A program made the translations under genes and the position numbers. The notes below the pieces were generated by a model, which worked only from the letters and a program-made list of their open reading frames with translations, did not search any database and was not told the DNA's origin. Below, in pieces: positions 49,680 through 63,315 of a stretch of 64,000 nucleotides of DNA (its first letter is position 1; each line of letters starts with the position of its first letter). Source of the stretch: Progne subis subis (Eukaryota; Chordata; Aves; Passeriformes; Hirundinidae); assembly GCA_022316685.1 (NCBI GenBank), contig JAKJHU010000107.1:806001-870000 (forward strand), given 5' to 3'.

Positions 49680-52600
49680 TCTGTGGGAAAGGTAGAAAAC
49701 TGCTCTAATATTGTACAGTAACTAAAAGATCCGACTCTATTATGAAATTCAAAAGGCTTAATAAAAAAACTCAGAAAAACCAAGGTAACAGGTAGTGGCT
49801 TTACTTTTGAGTTAAAAGTGCATAGGAGCCCACTGCCTAGGCTAAAGATGAAATCCAGCTTTCACCAAAGCACCTGGGATGACTTTCTTGGTGCTTTCTA
49901 GACATTCAGTGGAAACAGAAATTACACAGATTTGGATAATCTTCTTGGTACTGTGAGTGAAATTTTCTGGCTATTTGCTAATCAGTAGCAAATACAAAAA
50001 ATGCTGACATTGGGCCAGTGCCCAGAGACAGCTTGCAATTCACTCCCCATGTGGCAGACAGGATAGAACAGTTCCTTACCAGACTGCTGGGCACTGATTC
50101 AGCAGCAGAGTCCTTTCCAACCTCTCGTGTACGTTTAGTCTTTTCCACCATAAAATTTGTAATTGCTAAAATGCTTTGATTCAAGTGATAATAGAATTTC
50201 TCACTCAGGAATGAAAAGTTGTGTTGGTGATGGGCTATCTGTCCTCTTCCCTACCACCACTACCCTTTCTCTCTCCAACAGTGTCAGAGCAAAGAGGGAA
50301 GAGGGTTACCATGTGCTGAGGCTCAACTGAACCACAGCAAGAGGACTGAGCGAAAGCAAGATCTGTGAAGGGAAAGGTTATCTACATCTGTAGGAGAGAA
50401 GCCTAAGAGCATGTGGGCCGTGTTGCTCACTCAGCAGACAGAGGAAATTAAGTCTTCCTTAGGCAAGTAATATCCTAGAGGCAGGGTTACATCAACAGGA
50501 GTGAGGTCATGAGAGTATTAGAGGACAAAACACCTCATAAGATTAAAGCAGCTTTCCTGACTGGTTACCATTATCTTCAGATCCTTCCCGATGGGTCTGT
50601 TTTGGACAAAAAAGTATTTAGGCATTCTTTTTTTTCATTTGAAAAGTTGTATCTAAAGAAAACAGTTTGTGCTTTGCTTATGCCCTGTTAGAAGGCAGTT
50701 GTGGGTGATAGCAGATGCTGGGATGATCAGCATGGATAATTTCTTAGTATTTACTCCAGAAAGTTCAGAGTGGAAGGGTTTTGGTGAAATCCTTAGTCAA
50801 ACAAGAGACTGGAGAAAATACTACTCACAGAATGTGGAACCCATCATCCTGTAAAGTTAACCAAGACTATATATAATCAGCATAACAGTAACACAATCTA
50901 GCTTTAGGGTCCACTGACGCCCATTCATAAACATTAGGGTCATCTGATGCAAAGAGCACATCTGGACTGAAATCACTGTGCCACTTCAAACACTTCTAAA
51001 AATACGGATGAGAAACTTTGGATTGGCAAGCTTTATGCTGGACTGCGTATTTTTTGTCTTCCCACAGATAGCAAAATAAAGCTTAAAGCTGTCAGGAACT
51101 TTGCCATGGGTTCTGACTAATTCCACTCAAGCATAATCATATGTCTGCATTTGACCAAGATGAAAAGTACATGGTGGAGTTAATTGTAATCAAATGATCA
51201 GTTCTCTATAAATGAGTAAAAAAACACAGCCTGAATCTACAGATAAGTCCAAGCAAGACTTATGAAGATCTCTTGTGAGGAGGTCACTTTGATCTGAATA
51301 GCTGGATGCAAATAAAAACCCACAAGGACAATGTGGCAAATGAGCATCAGGGGAAACTCAGAGCACAGCAGGGAATTGCCACAAGGAGACATCAGCGGTT
51401 CCACGCATTTACTCTGTTTAATAATAAGGGTTTTCTGGAAGCTGTGAAACGAGCAGGAAGAGCAGAAAACAGGCAGAGCAAACTAGGAAACTGCAGAAGT
51501 AAGCCACAGAGCTCAAAATAAATGGGCATGCTCCCAGTGTGCAATGACAAATACACAGATCAAGCCATTGAGATCATCAGCTAAGTCTTGACTGTGGCTG
51601 GAAGAGCTGGAAACCTCCTATTTTTCCTCCTGTAAGGCAGTAGCTTTTGGTCTTCTCAGTGTCACCAAACCAAGGGATAACTTATCTGAGCTCTCCAGAA
51701 TGCTGAGGTGGCTCTGGGGAGAGAGCAGCAGATGCCACAGCGGTGACATACACCTGCACACACACCCTGACACAACTGGATAAACTATAAAATACTAATT
51801 ATGCAAGACTGCTTATTTTAAAAACATCCTGGCACTGGGATGCAAAACATGTGCAAACCAAATTGCCATTAATGTCCCCTGGCACTAGATACATGGCCAT
51901 GAAAGGACTTTGCACCCTTTTCCATCAGCTTCCTGCTGCTTCCTTGTGACATGCACTCACAGATCTCAGGAGGAAAAAATTGTAAACAAACCCTCTTAAA
52001 GTTTAAAAAACATTTTCAAAATACAACTAGTTAAAAGTTATACTTAAAATCCTTGCTGATCTTGAAGCTTATATGATTAACTCAGTCAGATGGGAAAAAA
52101 GACAATTCATTTGAAGATAGGTCTCATTTCCTTTGTAAAGAAGCATTACCTCACAGTGGAAAAAAATCCCTCAAACTACTAAGCACTGCTACTTCCAGTA
52201 ATAGATAAGTAATAGAGTAAAAAATTGTCTAGAAAGTTTTGAGGAAAACCTATGAGCAGAACATGACACCTCTCATTTGACTGGTAAAAATCAAAACATA
52301 ATTATAATTTTATCAATTCCTCATATGCTATAGGAGCCATATATATTATGAATGGCTATTTCCATTACATGAGTCTTCATGTTAGACTAGTTATTTACTG
52401 TAGCCTACTAGAACATTCTAGTAATGAGTAATATAAAATCAGCAATCATATATGCATCATTTTACAGTTATAGCCTAGCTCTTTGTTCACATAATTAATT
52501 ATAGATACAAAAATAGTCCCACTGTCCTAGGCATATTATTTTGTATACTTCAGTTGCAACAGTAGGAGACTAGGGAAGTATATTGAGTTCTATAGTACGG

Positions 52601-52980
52601 AGAGCCATGAAAAGTAGCCAGCCTTCTCAGTTCTCCACAATTTACATAATAACTAAATCTATTTCTAACAGCTTTGATTTCTCATTATTTAATTCCAGCC
52701 ACAATCCCCACAGACAGTACCCAGATTCTAATGGGCTTATATTGTAGTTCACACACTCTAAAGCAACCCCCATTTCAGTAACTGAAAAAAACCTCCAACA
52801 GTTAAAATAAAACTTTAAGTGTTAACTATTCTACCCCCAAACCGAAATATTCTTGGTGTTCCTGTGAATTGCTTAACAATAAGAACTATCAGTTCAGGTT
52901 TATCTCTCAGTAGGTGTAGGGTCCAGAATTTACCTACAGTCATTGGAGCTATATTGCAGTTCACATATGATGAGCAGCTG

Positions 52981-53061
52981 AGTGTAAAAGCTATTTATTT
53001 GAGAATTGCCACCAGTAATATCACAGACCAAGCTGTTACTATATCCTTATACATCTTAAGC
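52981..53061 (+). repeat. Diverged direct repeat, copy 1
   Basis: About 80 bp matching 56,141-56,222 at roughly four bases in five by eye. Shared blocks are GTAAAAGCTATT, TTTGAGAATTGCC and ACTATATCCTTAT. In the same frame both copies read VKAI-LRIA then TDQ--TISL. Source family not recognised. Confidence 0.8.
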
Positions 53062-54424
53062 GTAGATAACAAAAAGCAGAAACAAATACCATGTTGTCCT
53101 GTTCTTTTCCAGAATCAAGCTGAAGGAATTTTAATGTCTGCCAGGTTGCCCTCCTATCATAAGCCTCCCTGTTCGGATGCTCTTGGAAAAAACCCTGGTG
53201 GGAGAACTGCAGCAGCCAACTGAGAACTAATGCAGCCCCTGGCTGCTGATTAAGAAGTGCTCTTAGCTGCCTGCCTAACCCTTGCTCTACATAACTTCTC
53301 ATCACCAGCCTTCCATTTGTTACAAGCTGCAGCACAGTCCTTCCCTAGATAGTTCCAGTGTAATGTGAAATTGAGAATACCACTGGAACCTACTAACATA
53401 ATAATTTGCATGCAGGGTAATTTTAAATGGAGTATATAAATCTGCCTTTTTATTAAACTATCTATGATTTTTATTTTCCTATGTTGTGTCGTTGATTATA
53501 TTCCTCCTCAGCTGTCTTGAAAGCGGAAAACTTTATCAGCAATGTTCCCTTGTGCATATTTTTAACTTACTGTTTCTGATCTCTCCCATTGAGTCTATCT
53601 TTGCCAGTGATGTGGACTCTTGCTTTTGTGTTTTTGGCTAAGTCATACTGTTTTTCAATTACAGTAAAAGTCACAAAATGGCAATAATCCATCTTTCAAA
53701 CAGGAGTCAAACACTGTCTTTTCCAATCTGAAAAACCACTTTCCCCACAGTTCAGTTGGCTTTCCATTCAGAAATGTACAGTTCCAGGTTTCATTACAAA
53801 CAACATTCCACATTTAATTACTTTAAGGCAATTCTGTTTTAACTCCTAAAAAACACACTGGAAAACACTTGTGAAATATAACACACAATAGAGAGGCTTT
53901 TAAAAGAGACAGCAGCAGGATTTGTCCTTCTGTGGTTTTGATAAAGCTGCATCTCTTCAAAGGCTCAGGATATACTACTGTAAGTCATCGCTGCACATTT
54001 CAGCCACATGTGCTGACTGCGCTTCCGCTCCTCTGCCAGAACAATGGAAGCCTTTGAGTGCTGAGTCAGCCATCCAAAAAAACATGGATCCACACAGCCC
54101 CTCCCCACAGGTTCTGTTAACCATCTTATCACCAGCTGCATCATTTCATGTAAGACTCATGGAGTTGGTTAAATTTGGAAATGTGTACATATTTTCAGGA
54201 ATAAAGTCTAAATTATTAGTTGACATGCAGTACACTACTGAAATACACAAATATGTAACTAATCATGGTGTTGGTTCTGCCATTTCCTCCTTTCTGGGTA
54301 TTCTTAGTACCGACAGGGAATGGTGGCATTCCAGGAGAAACCTGCACAAAGCTGGAGGGATGAGCTAGGCAGCTGAATTCTTCACTGAAGTATACTCACA
54401 GATACCACTGCAACTTACAAGCCT

Positions 54425-54475
54425 GAGCTCACATATTTGAATAATTTGCAAGTCTTAACTCACATATTTGAATGC
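54425..54475 (+). repeat. Two-unit tandem duplication
   Basis: CTCACATATTTGAAT occurs twice about 35 bp apart (GAGCTCACATATTTGAATAA and AACTCACATATTTGAATGCG), with partly similar sequence between. Confidence 0.8.
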
Positions 54476-54534
54476 GTTCACAGGTCCAAAGTCTCAAATG
54501 GATAAGCGAACCTCATCTGAGCAGGTCTTTTAGA

Positions 54535-55425
54535 GTCATAGAATCAATTTAGATTGGAAAAGACCTGTAAGATCATCAAGTCCAACCACTAACTCAACAC
54601 TGACACATTCACCACTAAACCATGTCCTCAAGCGTCACATGCACTCATTTTTTCAACACTTCCAGGGATGGTGATTTTACCACTCCCCTGAGCAGCCTGA
54701 TCCAATACCTGAGAACCCTATTACTGAGGAATTTTTTTCCTAATATCCAATTTAAACCTTTCTGGGTACAATTGAAGCCACTTCCCCTCATCCTGTCACT
54801 TGTTATCTGGGAAAAGTGGCCAATCCCAACCTCACTACAACCTCCTTTCAGATCGCTGCAGAGTGACCTTGTCTCCCCTGAGCCTTCTCCAGGTTAAACA
54901 CCCCCAGCTCCCTCAGCTGCTCCTCACAAGCCTTGTGCTCCAGACCCTTCCCCAGCTCTGTTGCCCTCCTCTGGACATGCTGCAGCCCCTCAACGTCCTT
55001 CCTGTGGTGAGGGGTCCAGAACTGGTCACAGGACTCAAGGTGTGGTCTCACCAGTGCCGAGCACTGCTCCTGCTGGCCACACTATCACTGACACAGGCCA
55101 GGATGCCATTGGCCTTCTTGGCCACCTGGGCACACCCTGGCTCATGTGGCTGTGGCCACATTCCAGGCACTCTGTCCCCAGTCCATAGCACTGCCTGGGG
55201 TTGTTGTGAGCCAGGTGTAGGATCCAGCACTTTGCCATGTTGAACCTCTTGCAGCTGGCCTTGGCCCATTGATCCAGGGTGTCCAGATCCCTCTGCAGAG
55301 CCTTCCTGCCCTCCAGCAGACCAACATTCCTGCTCAATTTGGTGTCATCTGTGAATTTACTGAGGTTGCCCTCGATCCCCTTATCCAGATCATTGACAAA
55401 GACTTTAAACAGGACAGTTCATCCC
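54535..55425 (-). mobile_element. CR1 LINE, 5'-truncated, reversed, about 0.89 kb
   Basis: Reversed CR1. Its 3' end is at the low coordinate (AGTCATAGAATCAATTTAGA, then TTGGAAAAGACC) and its 5' break near 55,425 (TTGACAAAGACTTTAAACAG). On the minus strand broken CR1 Pol fragments are readable: [19 protein letters not shown] and [20 protein letters not shown]. Frameshifts and stops show it is dead. It is in opposite orientation to the CR1 at 38 kb. Confidence 0.95.
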
Positions 55426-56140
55426 AGGGTATATTAAATCCTCAAGTGTCCCATTGCTTTCAATTATAATTTATGAGTAAGAATGTAGGCCAGTTTTAAT
55501 CTATCTTCCCAGATTTTTCTCTTAGCATGCAAAAAGCTGTAATATACAGTCAAAGAACAAGAATTTAATAGGAATCAAGTATTATTTTCTCTCATTGTAG
55601 ATCCACAATGTCATGCCCATACGAGTACTTTGATTTTACTCACAACTCCAGTTCAGACAAAAACTCAGAAGTCTAATTCAGCTGCTGTTTCAAGCTGGCA
55701 TCAAGACTTCCAGAACAGGCCGATATGCCTGTGATAACGTGTACTTTAAATCAGGTCACTGAAGGTTATGAGGCTAAGGAAAATTCGTCACGTAGCTAGG
55801 TTTTATATGGCTCATTGGAAGTACATTGCCTCAAGATGTGTAAAGGGCTTTATCCTGAGACCTTGACAGTTTCTACTCTGTAACTTTAACAAGAAATGTA
55901 ATCAGAAATCTGTGTTTTGTTTGTTTGAGGTTCCTGGGAACTTTTCTGACTCTTCCAAATCTAGAATGCATATGGATAGTCTATTAAACACAAAAACTGA
56001 AAAAGAAGGGGGAAAAAACGACAACTCCATTCTAAAGAAAAACTTGAAGCATGCCTTCTGCTGTACACAAAGTCCCTGCAGAAAGCCCACGGAAAACCTC
56101 CTCCCAGTAAAGAGAAGAAAGCCTGCAATGCAGGCGCTCT

Positions 56141-56222
56141 GAGATGTAAAAGCTATTAATTTGAGAATTGCCCTTACTAAAACCACAGATCAAGTTTCTA
56201 CTATATCCTTATGTGTCTTAAG
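56141..56222 (+). repeat. Diverged direct repeat, copy 2
   Basis: Partner of 52,981-53,061, about 3.16 kb away in the same orientation. The flanks do not match. Confidence 0.8.
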
Positions 56223-59200
56223 GATGTGTTTGGTTCAGTATACAGTTAATAACATACATGTAAAGAATATCCATAAGTCCTGCAAGTTTCTAGAAGATAA
56301 ACTTCTGTCCTTACACACATAAAAACTTATTATAGCAAGCTCCTAACATGACCGAGAGCTAATGTCTTCACATCTATCAGATATTCTGCTGAGGGGAGCT
56401 GAAGCACCCCAGAACAGTGGCTGATTTCAAACACCAACCAATGTTAAACATGTCTTGTTTTGTGAAATTTGACACACAAGAATAAACTCCAGAAACAGCA
56501 GTATTTCTGTTCTATAGACTTTACATAGTAAAATACAAACTCATTCCAATACTTTTAGAGGCATTGCAAAAATATTGAAAAAACACCCCAATGAAAAACA
56601 AAAAACCCACTAGGAGAACCCAAACAGAACTTCAGTAGGACAATTTGGGAAAAAAAGTAAAATGGAAATTACAGTACTGAAACTTTTTTACTGAAAACCC
56701 ACCAGCATCTTTCAACGGATTTCAACCAGTTTTAGGATTAAGCCTTCAGTATCTCCACGGTAAAGGGAGCGATTCTCCTGCTGGTGGAAAGCAGAAGAGG
56801 TGAAAACTGTCACAGCAATCGTAGTATCTTACATTTGCTTCAGACAGCCACTAAGTGGCACTTAAACACCTCATCCTAAACCCTGATGAATGCGAAATTG
56901 TGAAGGGATTGGAGGGACAAGAAGGAGTTATTACTCCGGGGAGTAATCCCTTTTAAGAACAATGAAGTTCTCTTCCTGCAATTAGAAAAGCTTCCTAACG
57001 GCCTGGCTACGAATGCTGCTGTCAGGAATGCTGTACAGTGCTCCACAGCAGCAGAGACACTGTGGAGCGCTCCGCAGAAGCAACTGCTTTCTCTCCTAAA
57101 TCCCAGTCCTGGTTCGGGAATCAGAGTACCTCATTCCAGCGTGTCATTACCCACCATTGTGTCGCTTTGAAATGTGCACTTAAATGGGGAAAACTGAAGT
57201 GCCTCATCGCTGCTGGACAGCTGGTCCAACGAAGGCAATCCTAACATGATAACACAACTTCTAGAAATACCTCTGAATTTAGCTTCAGCGAGAGACATCT
57301 GAAGGTACCAACACTGTTTCTACTTGAAGATGCACATTAGAACGTGGTTTTCGTAGTCCGCAGAGAATTAAAAGTGATGAACGGGGTTTTGGTCTTCTTA
57401 AGACTTTAGTAAATTATTGCTTTGTAGACATATGGCATACTTCTATTAGAAATTTTAAATAAGGAAAGAAACCACATTTTTGTAATAGTGGTGTTGAATC
57501 AACCATGTTAATAATCCTGAATATATTCTTGTATTTGAATTATAATTTTTCTTGTCTGGTTTTAAAAGTGCTTCTGTTTCATTAAAAATCTTTCTAAATG
57601 AACTAATTGCAGGTATTGGAAACCTTTTTTCCCTATGTGAACAACATGACTGTCATTGAAAAAATCTAAGGATAAAACCAAGCAGAATAATACATTACGT
57701 ATTATAGGTGCTAACCAAGCAAGCATGTTTAAAGGCACTGTTGCAAGTATGTCTGTTATCTTCAAAGGAACTAGCCTGAAGTTAAGGTGCATCCAGATTT
57801 TCAGCCCCAAAGACTCAGAAATAAGATTTATGTATAATTTGCTTTCTGACTCTCAAAAACACACCTCCATTTCAGTTAGCCACAGGTTTAGATGCAAATA
57901 CACCATCAGATATTCACTGCAAGCTCTACTTTACACCTTTGTGCTGGATGTGGCCTCCAAAAATCTCAAATGAGTTATAAAATTTAGCTTTTATTCCCTC
58001 TTCCGGTGCAAATTTTTTACATTCCGAGTAGAGGCATAGCATATAAGCAACAAAGCAACATGACAAACCACATCATGATTACTAAAAGCACAATTTGGAA
58101 GCACATTCTGCCTGTGTGAAGCTAGTTTTGTGTGGTTCTTTTAAAGGCTGGAACAAGAAGCTTGCAAATGAAAAGCATCCAATCAGTTATGCAGAAAGAC
58201 CCAACTTAACCCAATGCAAGAGGCATCACCATCAGTGAAGCTGTTTTTATGACTTAGCAATTGATCTCAATTACTGTCACTCTGGGAAAAGTGGGGGGAG
58301 GGTGGGAAAGAAAGGGGAAGTCCACATCAACCAGCAGTTTCATACAAAGGACAAACCGAGTATAAACTGGCATTATCCACTCAATCCTTGTATCAGATCC
58401 TCGATGATCAACCTTTAGGGCAAACACACATATCCATCTAAGCCTGTATTTGTCCAGTCACACAAATCATTCCTTAGGAAAATATTTCCCACAGCCCTTC
58501 CCATAACTTGACGTCCACAGAGAGGGTAAAAAAAACCAGAAATACAGAACAACTGTGTCTACACCAGGCAAGGGAAAGCAGTGATTTTACGACAATGATT
58601 TTCTACCATTATTCACTTTGACATATAACAGGATGGGAGATTGTACTGCTAAAGTAAATACAGCAGTTATATATGCCTCCTCTGCTTTGGTTTTCTGCTC
58701 CACTACAGCCAAAGAGCCCCCATCTGATGACCTTGGGGGCACAGCATAAATGTCAGCCCAGGAAAGGCAAAACTGTAACTGAAAAGCCAACTGCATGGAA
58801 GCATAAGGAGCGGTGATTTGCTCAGTATCATAATTTATGGATTGGCATCTTCATATTTTAACATGGATGGCTTGCATTTGTCTTTCAGGACCATTTTAAA
58901 ATCTGAAAAGAAGAAAATACAACCGCCTGAACATGAATGTTCATGTTTAAGTAGCTCCAAGTGAGCTAAAGCCCAAGCTTCCCAATGAAACTTGCAAAGC
59001 ACAGAAAGTAGGAGGTTTTGGTTTTACTGGTCTTGAGGAAAGATAACTGATATCAATCAGATATGAGCGAGAACTATACAAGAGTCTGTCTGTAGAGACT
59101 GTACTAACCTACATGACAGATACAGCCTTTGTTTATTCATATACTTGACAAAAATTATCTTCTCACTTTTGCTAACGAAATCGCACTGTCCCTCAATATG

Positions 59201-59746
59201 CTATTGTACTGTGTGCCACAAAAACTAACACTCTTAGGTAAGACTGATTTTTTTAATAAAAACTGTTATTTTCAAAGTAGTTTTTTCTCCCCTCTCTAAT
59301 ATACACTTCCTGGCTTTAAATTGCATACAACTATCATTGCACTAAGTAGCCATAAAATTAATTTAAGAACTTCAGAATTATGCATACTTTGTATTACTTA
59401 AGCGTGTTAAGTAATTAGATTAAAAAAAAATAAAAAAAAAAATCTATTGAGTCTAGATTAGACTTTCTGCCTTGGAGATCAATGAGGCAGCATTCAAACT
59501 TCCAAACAACTTCTAGTCTTAAATCAACTCCAGCAGGATTCAGCAGTGTATAACTCAGAAAATACATTTGAGTTCCTTCATCATTAAGTATTTCTTTGTG
59601 TAGTAGTGTGTATGCAGTTTGTATTCAATATTGTTATAAATCAAACAGTATTTTCTAAACTCTTAATTCTGTATACACAACTTATATTTTCACATTCCTA
59701 TTTCTCACTCAGAATTTTCCACAGGCATAAGTCTTTCAGTTTGGTT

Positions 59747-59765
59747 TGGTTTTTTTTTTTTTTTT
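59747..59765 (+). repeat. Poly-T tract
   Basis: A run of about 19 T; no associated retroposon body recognised on either side. Confidence 0.8.
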
Positions 59766-60154
59766 AATTTGCCCAGCACTGTCTGCTTGCTGAATGTTTG
59801 TTTGAAGCTGTAGGACGGATGAGGCTGCAAGGCAAGGAGGAGACCCATTCACTTCCTTTGTGTCTTGCATCCAACACCTTTACAGAACTCAGACTTTACT
59901 ACACCACCGTAAGGTGAGCTGGATATTTGTTGCTACATATTTCGCTATTGTTACAAGTTGTGAAGCTAAGGGCTTTAATATGATTAGTGCTCAGGTCCTA
60001 TGTGGATAGACAGCCTCCCAGCTGAAGACCACCCACTCCATGATGTTTATTTATGTTTATGTCTTTTTAGAGCAAGGCTGCTTTGGACTCACTGGGCAGG
60101 TATGCAAGTGATTTCTTCTCACACATTACTAGCAGGACAGATTCCACTGACACT

Positions 60155-60295
60155 TTCTGAATATTTCAGAATATTCTGAGTTAGGAGGGACCCACAAGGA
60201 TCACCAATTCCAACTTTTCAGTGAATGGTCCGTATGGGGATTGAATCCACAACCTTGGTGTCACAAGCACCATGCTCCAAACAAGGTGGCTCTGT
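60155..60295 (-). mobile_element. tRNA-Ile-derived CR1-tailed SINE (TguSINE1-like)
   Basis: On the minus strand the 5' part reads GGAGCATGGTGCTTGTGACA, then CCAAGGTTGTGGATTCAATC and CCCATACGGACCA. This follows tRNA-Ile from the D-arm through the T-arm to the acceptor. It continues into a CR1-type tail: GTTGGAATTGGTGATCCTTG, TGGGTCCCTCCTAACTCAGA and ATATTCTGA. A tRNA-Ile head with a CR1 tail is the structure of TguSINE1, described from passerine birds. The tRNA part is mutated (B-box GGATTCAATCC), so it is not a working tRNA gene. Confidence 0.85.
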
Positions 60296-62471
60296 GTGCA
60301 GAGGCCAAGGAAGCCTGCAAGTGTCCCTGTGCACCTCCCTCCTCATAGTCCTACTTTTAAGATCTATATCATCCTACAAAGAAAGAACAACAGATTTCCT
60401 GCTCCACAGCCCAATCCCTTTGGAGTATTCCTGGTGTGGTACTCTATTTCCCCCACCTGCTTATGAAAGGACCAGGAAAAAAACCTGTCCCAAATTATTT
60501 AATGTTAATTTTATTCTTTAATAAATAATAAATACTTTATTATTTGTTTCCAAATTTATGTCAACTTGAAATTTGACAAAAAACATCTATGGTCATCTGG
60601 CAAGGTGCACAAAAATGGTTTTGGAGCAGAATGAAATTAGTTTCTTTTACCTTAGCCACTAAAGCAGCTCAACACACAGCTGGACAAACATAAGTGCCAG
60701 CAAATGGGAAAGCACCAAGGAAGTACATCAAGGCAGATGGATCAGAAGAGAAAAGAATAACAGAATTGCCTGTTTTGACAGAGGACAGCTATAAAATCTC
60801 CTCAGCGAACCATCCGAGATTACACTTGAACTAAAAGCCCACAGCAGTTTAAGACTGAATGAATTGGGGATAGGAGGCTGGGCCTTCTCTCTGCTCTAGA
60901 TGGTGATGCTCTGACTCTCACAAAGGTGCACATGAAACAGTTCTGTGATCATGTTAGGATGCTGATTTCATTGAAACTTTATCACTTTTCCTTTGGAATA
61001 GTCAAATTGCTCTGAAACACCTCACTGAGTGATACCACAATATAAAGAATAGAGGGAAAGGTGGGAATGTGCAAATCAGCAAAGAAGGGAATAACAAGGC
61101 CATGGAAAGCCGACTCAAACTTGGTTAAGACGTTAAGAATGAGCTTCTCTTGGGAGATACATAAGGAAGCTCTTCTCTGTGTGAACAGGAGCTTTTAAAG
61201 AAAACTGCTACAGCTCTGGAGGATGCTTAAATATTCATGGCTCCAGTTACCTGTGCTGGACATCATAGGCTACAAGTAAAGAAAAAAAGAATGGTTAGTA
61301 ATCAGATGAGAAGCCATCACAAATCCACTAATTATGTTTTTGCCTCAATTCTACTGTTTTGTATTTCTGCTACAATCCCCAACAGCGAAGAAACAGCTAA
61401 TAGCCTTGAACAATAAATAGCGTTGGCATGAGCTCTGACCCTAAAATAAAGCACATGTAACATCACAACACAGAGCTACTTTCAGTATTATTTAAGTTGA
61501 AAAATACATGAAAAATGTCAGTTTACTATACAGTTAACTATTGCATTAAGATAAGAAATCACAGGAATATGTAATTTTTATATTGCTGCTGCCCTAAGAG
61601 TGGGAATAGGCAACTCTTTTTACAAACCTTGTGATTAATTTCATCTTCCTGGATCAGACAGTATCTCTGACTAAGTCAGCAGTTTGGTGTTACACAAATT
61701 ACTTCCTACATGTGGCAATCACACAAGGTTTAGAGAAATCCCAAAATATTTTTTATAAAACGAGAGTGAACACACAAGCACTAGCTGATGCAGCATGTCA
61801 CAAAGTCTCTAAGATTTGAAAAGAGCCCCAGAAAGGCTTGGAGTAATGCTGCTAGGGACAGGGTCACTGGCCACTAAAGTTCCCTGACAGAAGAGCTCAC
61901 ATAAATGCATTGTTTGAACAGATCCCAGGATAGAACTGGTGTCATCACACTCATGCTCAAGGCTCAAGAAAGCTTGATTAATTGTGAGAGTACTGAGAGC
62001 ACAGCTGGTTGTTTGCATCATACGGGATATTCTGTTAGGATTTACACAGCTAAACTTTGACCTACTTTATAGACTGGACTGTGTATGTGCACAGCACAAA
62101 TATGTATTTGATTTTTCATTTGCTCTGCTTCATTTTTTTCCTTCTGTATTTTGCATTTTCTTTGCTTAGTATTTGAGGGACAGATGTCCTAAATCAAAAA
62201 GCAGTGCTAGCAGTTCGCAATTACACAGATTCAATTAAAAACCCCGAAGGTGAATAAGGAGGCAGAACACAGCCAAGTAAGTTCTCACTTGCACTGACAT
62301 TAGTCCAGTTATTTTTGTTTCAGTGTTTTATGTTTTTTTGCAAAGGAAGAACCATGTTTTAATCTCCCTAGACTCATCAGGCAGTAAAATAAAGAGGAAA
62401 AAGTTCTATCTTTAAAATTATCTTCCCTGAATTATTTTAAGGAAGGGAAATGATGATATTAGAAATGAGAT

Positions 62472-62515
62472 ACTATACCTTAGAGTATAAACTAGGCTAT
62501 ACCTTAGAGTCTAAA
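62472..62515 (+). repeat. Two-unit tandem duplication
   Basis: CTATACCTTAGAGT occurs twice in a row at a spacing of about 22 bp, the first followed by ATAAACTAGG and the second by CTAAAGTA. Confidence 0.85.
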
Positions 62516-63298
62516 GTAAAACCACGTTGTGTAAGATTTGACAGTCATGAAGCCGAGCCTCACAACAACTGCTTAGGAGTTCACTGGGCCCCTGCCATTC
62601 CTTTTATAGATGAATAATGTGAAGTTCAGCTCTGTGCAGCCTCACAGAGAGCTAAGTGTTGATTATCTGAAACCAGCCTCTTCAGCACATAATCAGATCA
62701 TAAACAACATGTAACAGAGTGCTGCATTCCAGGTAAGACAGTGTGATCTACTTAAGCGCATAAGCTATTTTAACTCATGAAAGTAGGTGAAGGTTGTTTA
62801 AATGCACAGTAACTGTTAAAGCAATGGGTGGACAAAAAACCTGAAGACCTCTGACAACAGAAGACACCACAGTTTTAACCAAAAAGCTCAACAGGCCAAG
62901 TGCTACATTTCAGGAAGTGCCTCAGTGTAAGGAGATGGGTCCTATCTGTGTTTGCCTTGGGGCAGATTTGGCACAGGCGAAGCCAATCAGCAGGCTCAGC
63001 TTTCCAGCGGGTCTCTCAGTCTGCTGCAACCAAACAGACACTGCACCTCTCATGGTAACACTCCTGCAGCTGCCCGGGCCAAAAGCTGGTCCTGATTGAT
63101 GGTGCTACAGAGAGAAGATTCAGAAGCACCACACAGAGTTGTGCATGTCTTGTGCAGCTGTGATACTGTTTAAATCACAGGCAATATATCTCTAGTAAGT
63201 TCTACCCAGTGTTTTGCCATCATAGCATTAACTGCTCTGGTAAACACGAGCATATATTACAGGCTGTTATGACAACTTGTGTCCAGAACCTTGGGGAC

Positions 63299-63315
63299 AA
63301 AAAAAAAAAAAAAAA
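63299..63315 (+). repeat. Poly-A tract
   Basis: About 17 consecutive A, no recognised element upstream. Confidence 0.8.

Noticed and set aside
53922..54368. 148-codon plus-strand frame
   Set aside because: Its first codon is not ATG, no domain or family is recognisable and there is no promoter or splice context; no support beyond length.
54800..55337. Plus- and minus-strand frames up to 147 codons
   Set aside because: They lie wholly within the reversed CR1 and reflect its decayed ORF or antisense.
60220..60290. A functional tRNA-Ile gene
   Set aside because: Anticodon arm and B box are mutated, the 5' part is lost, and a CR1 tail follows directly, so it is a SINE.
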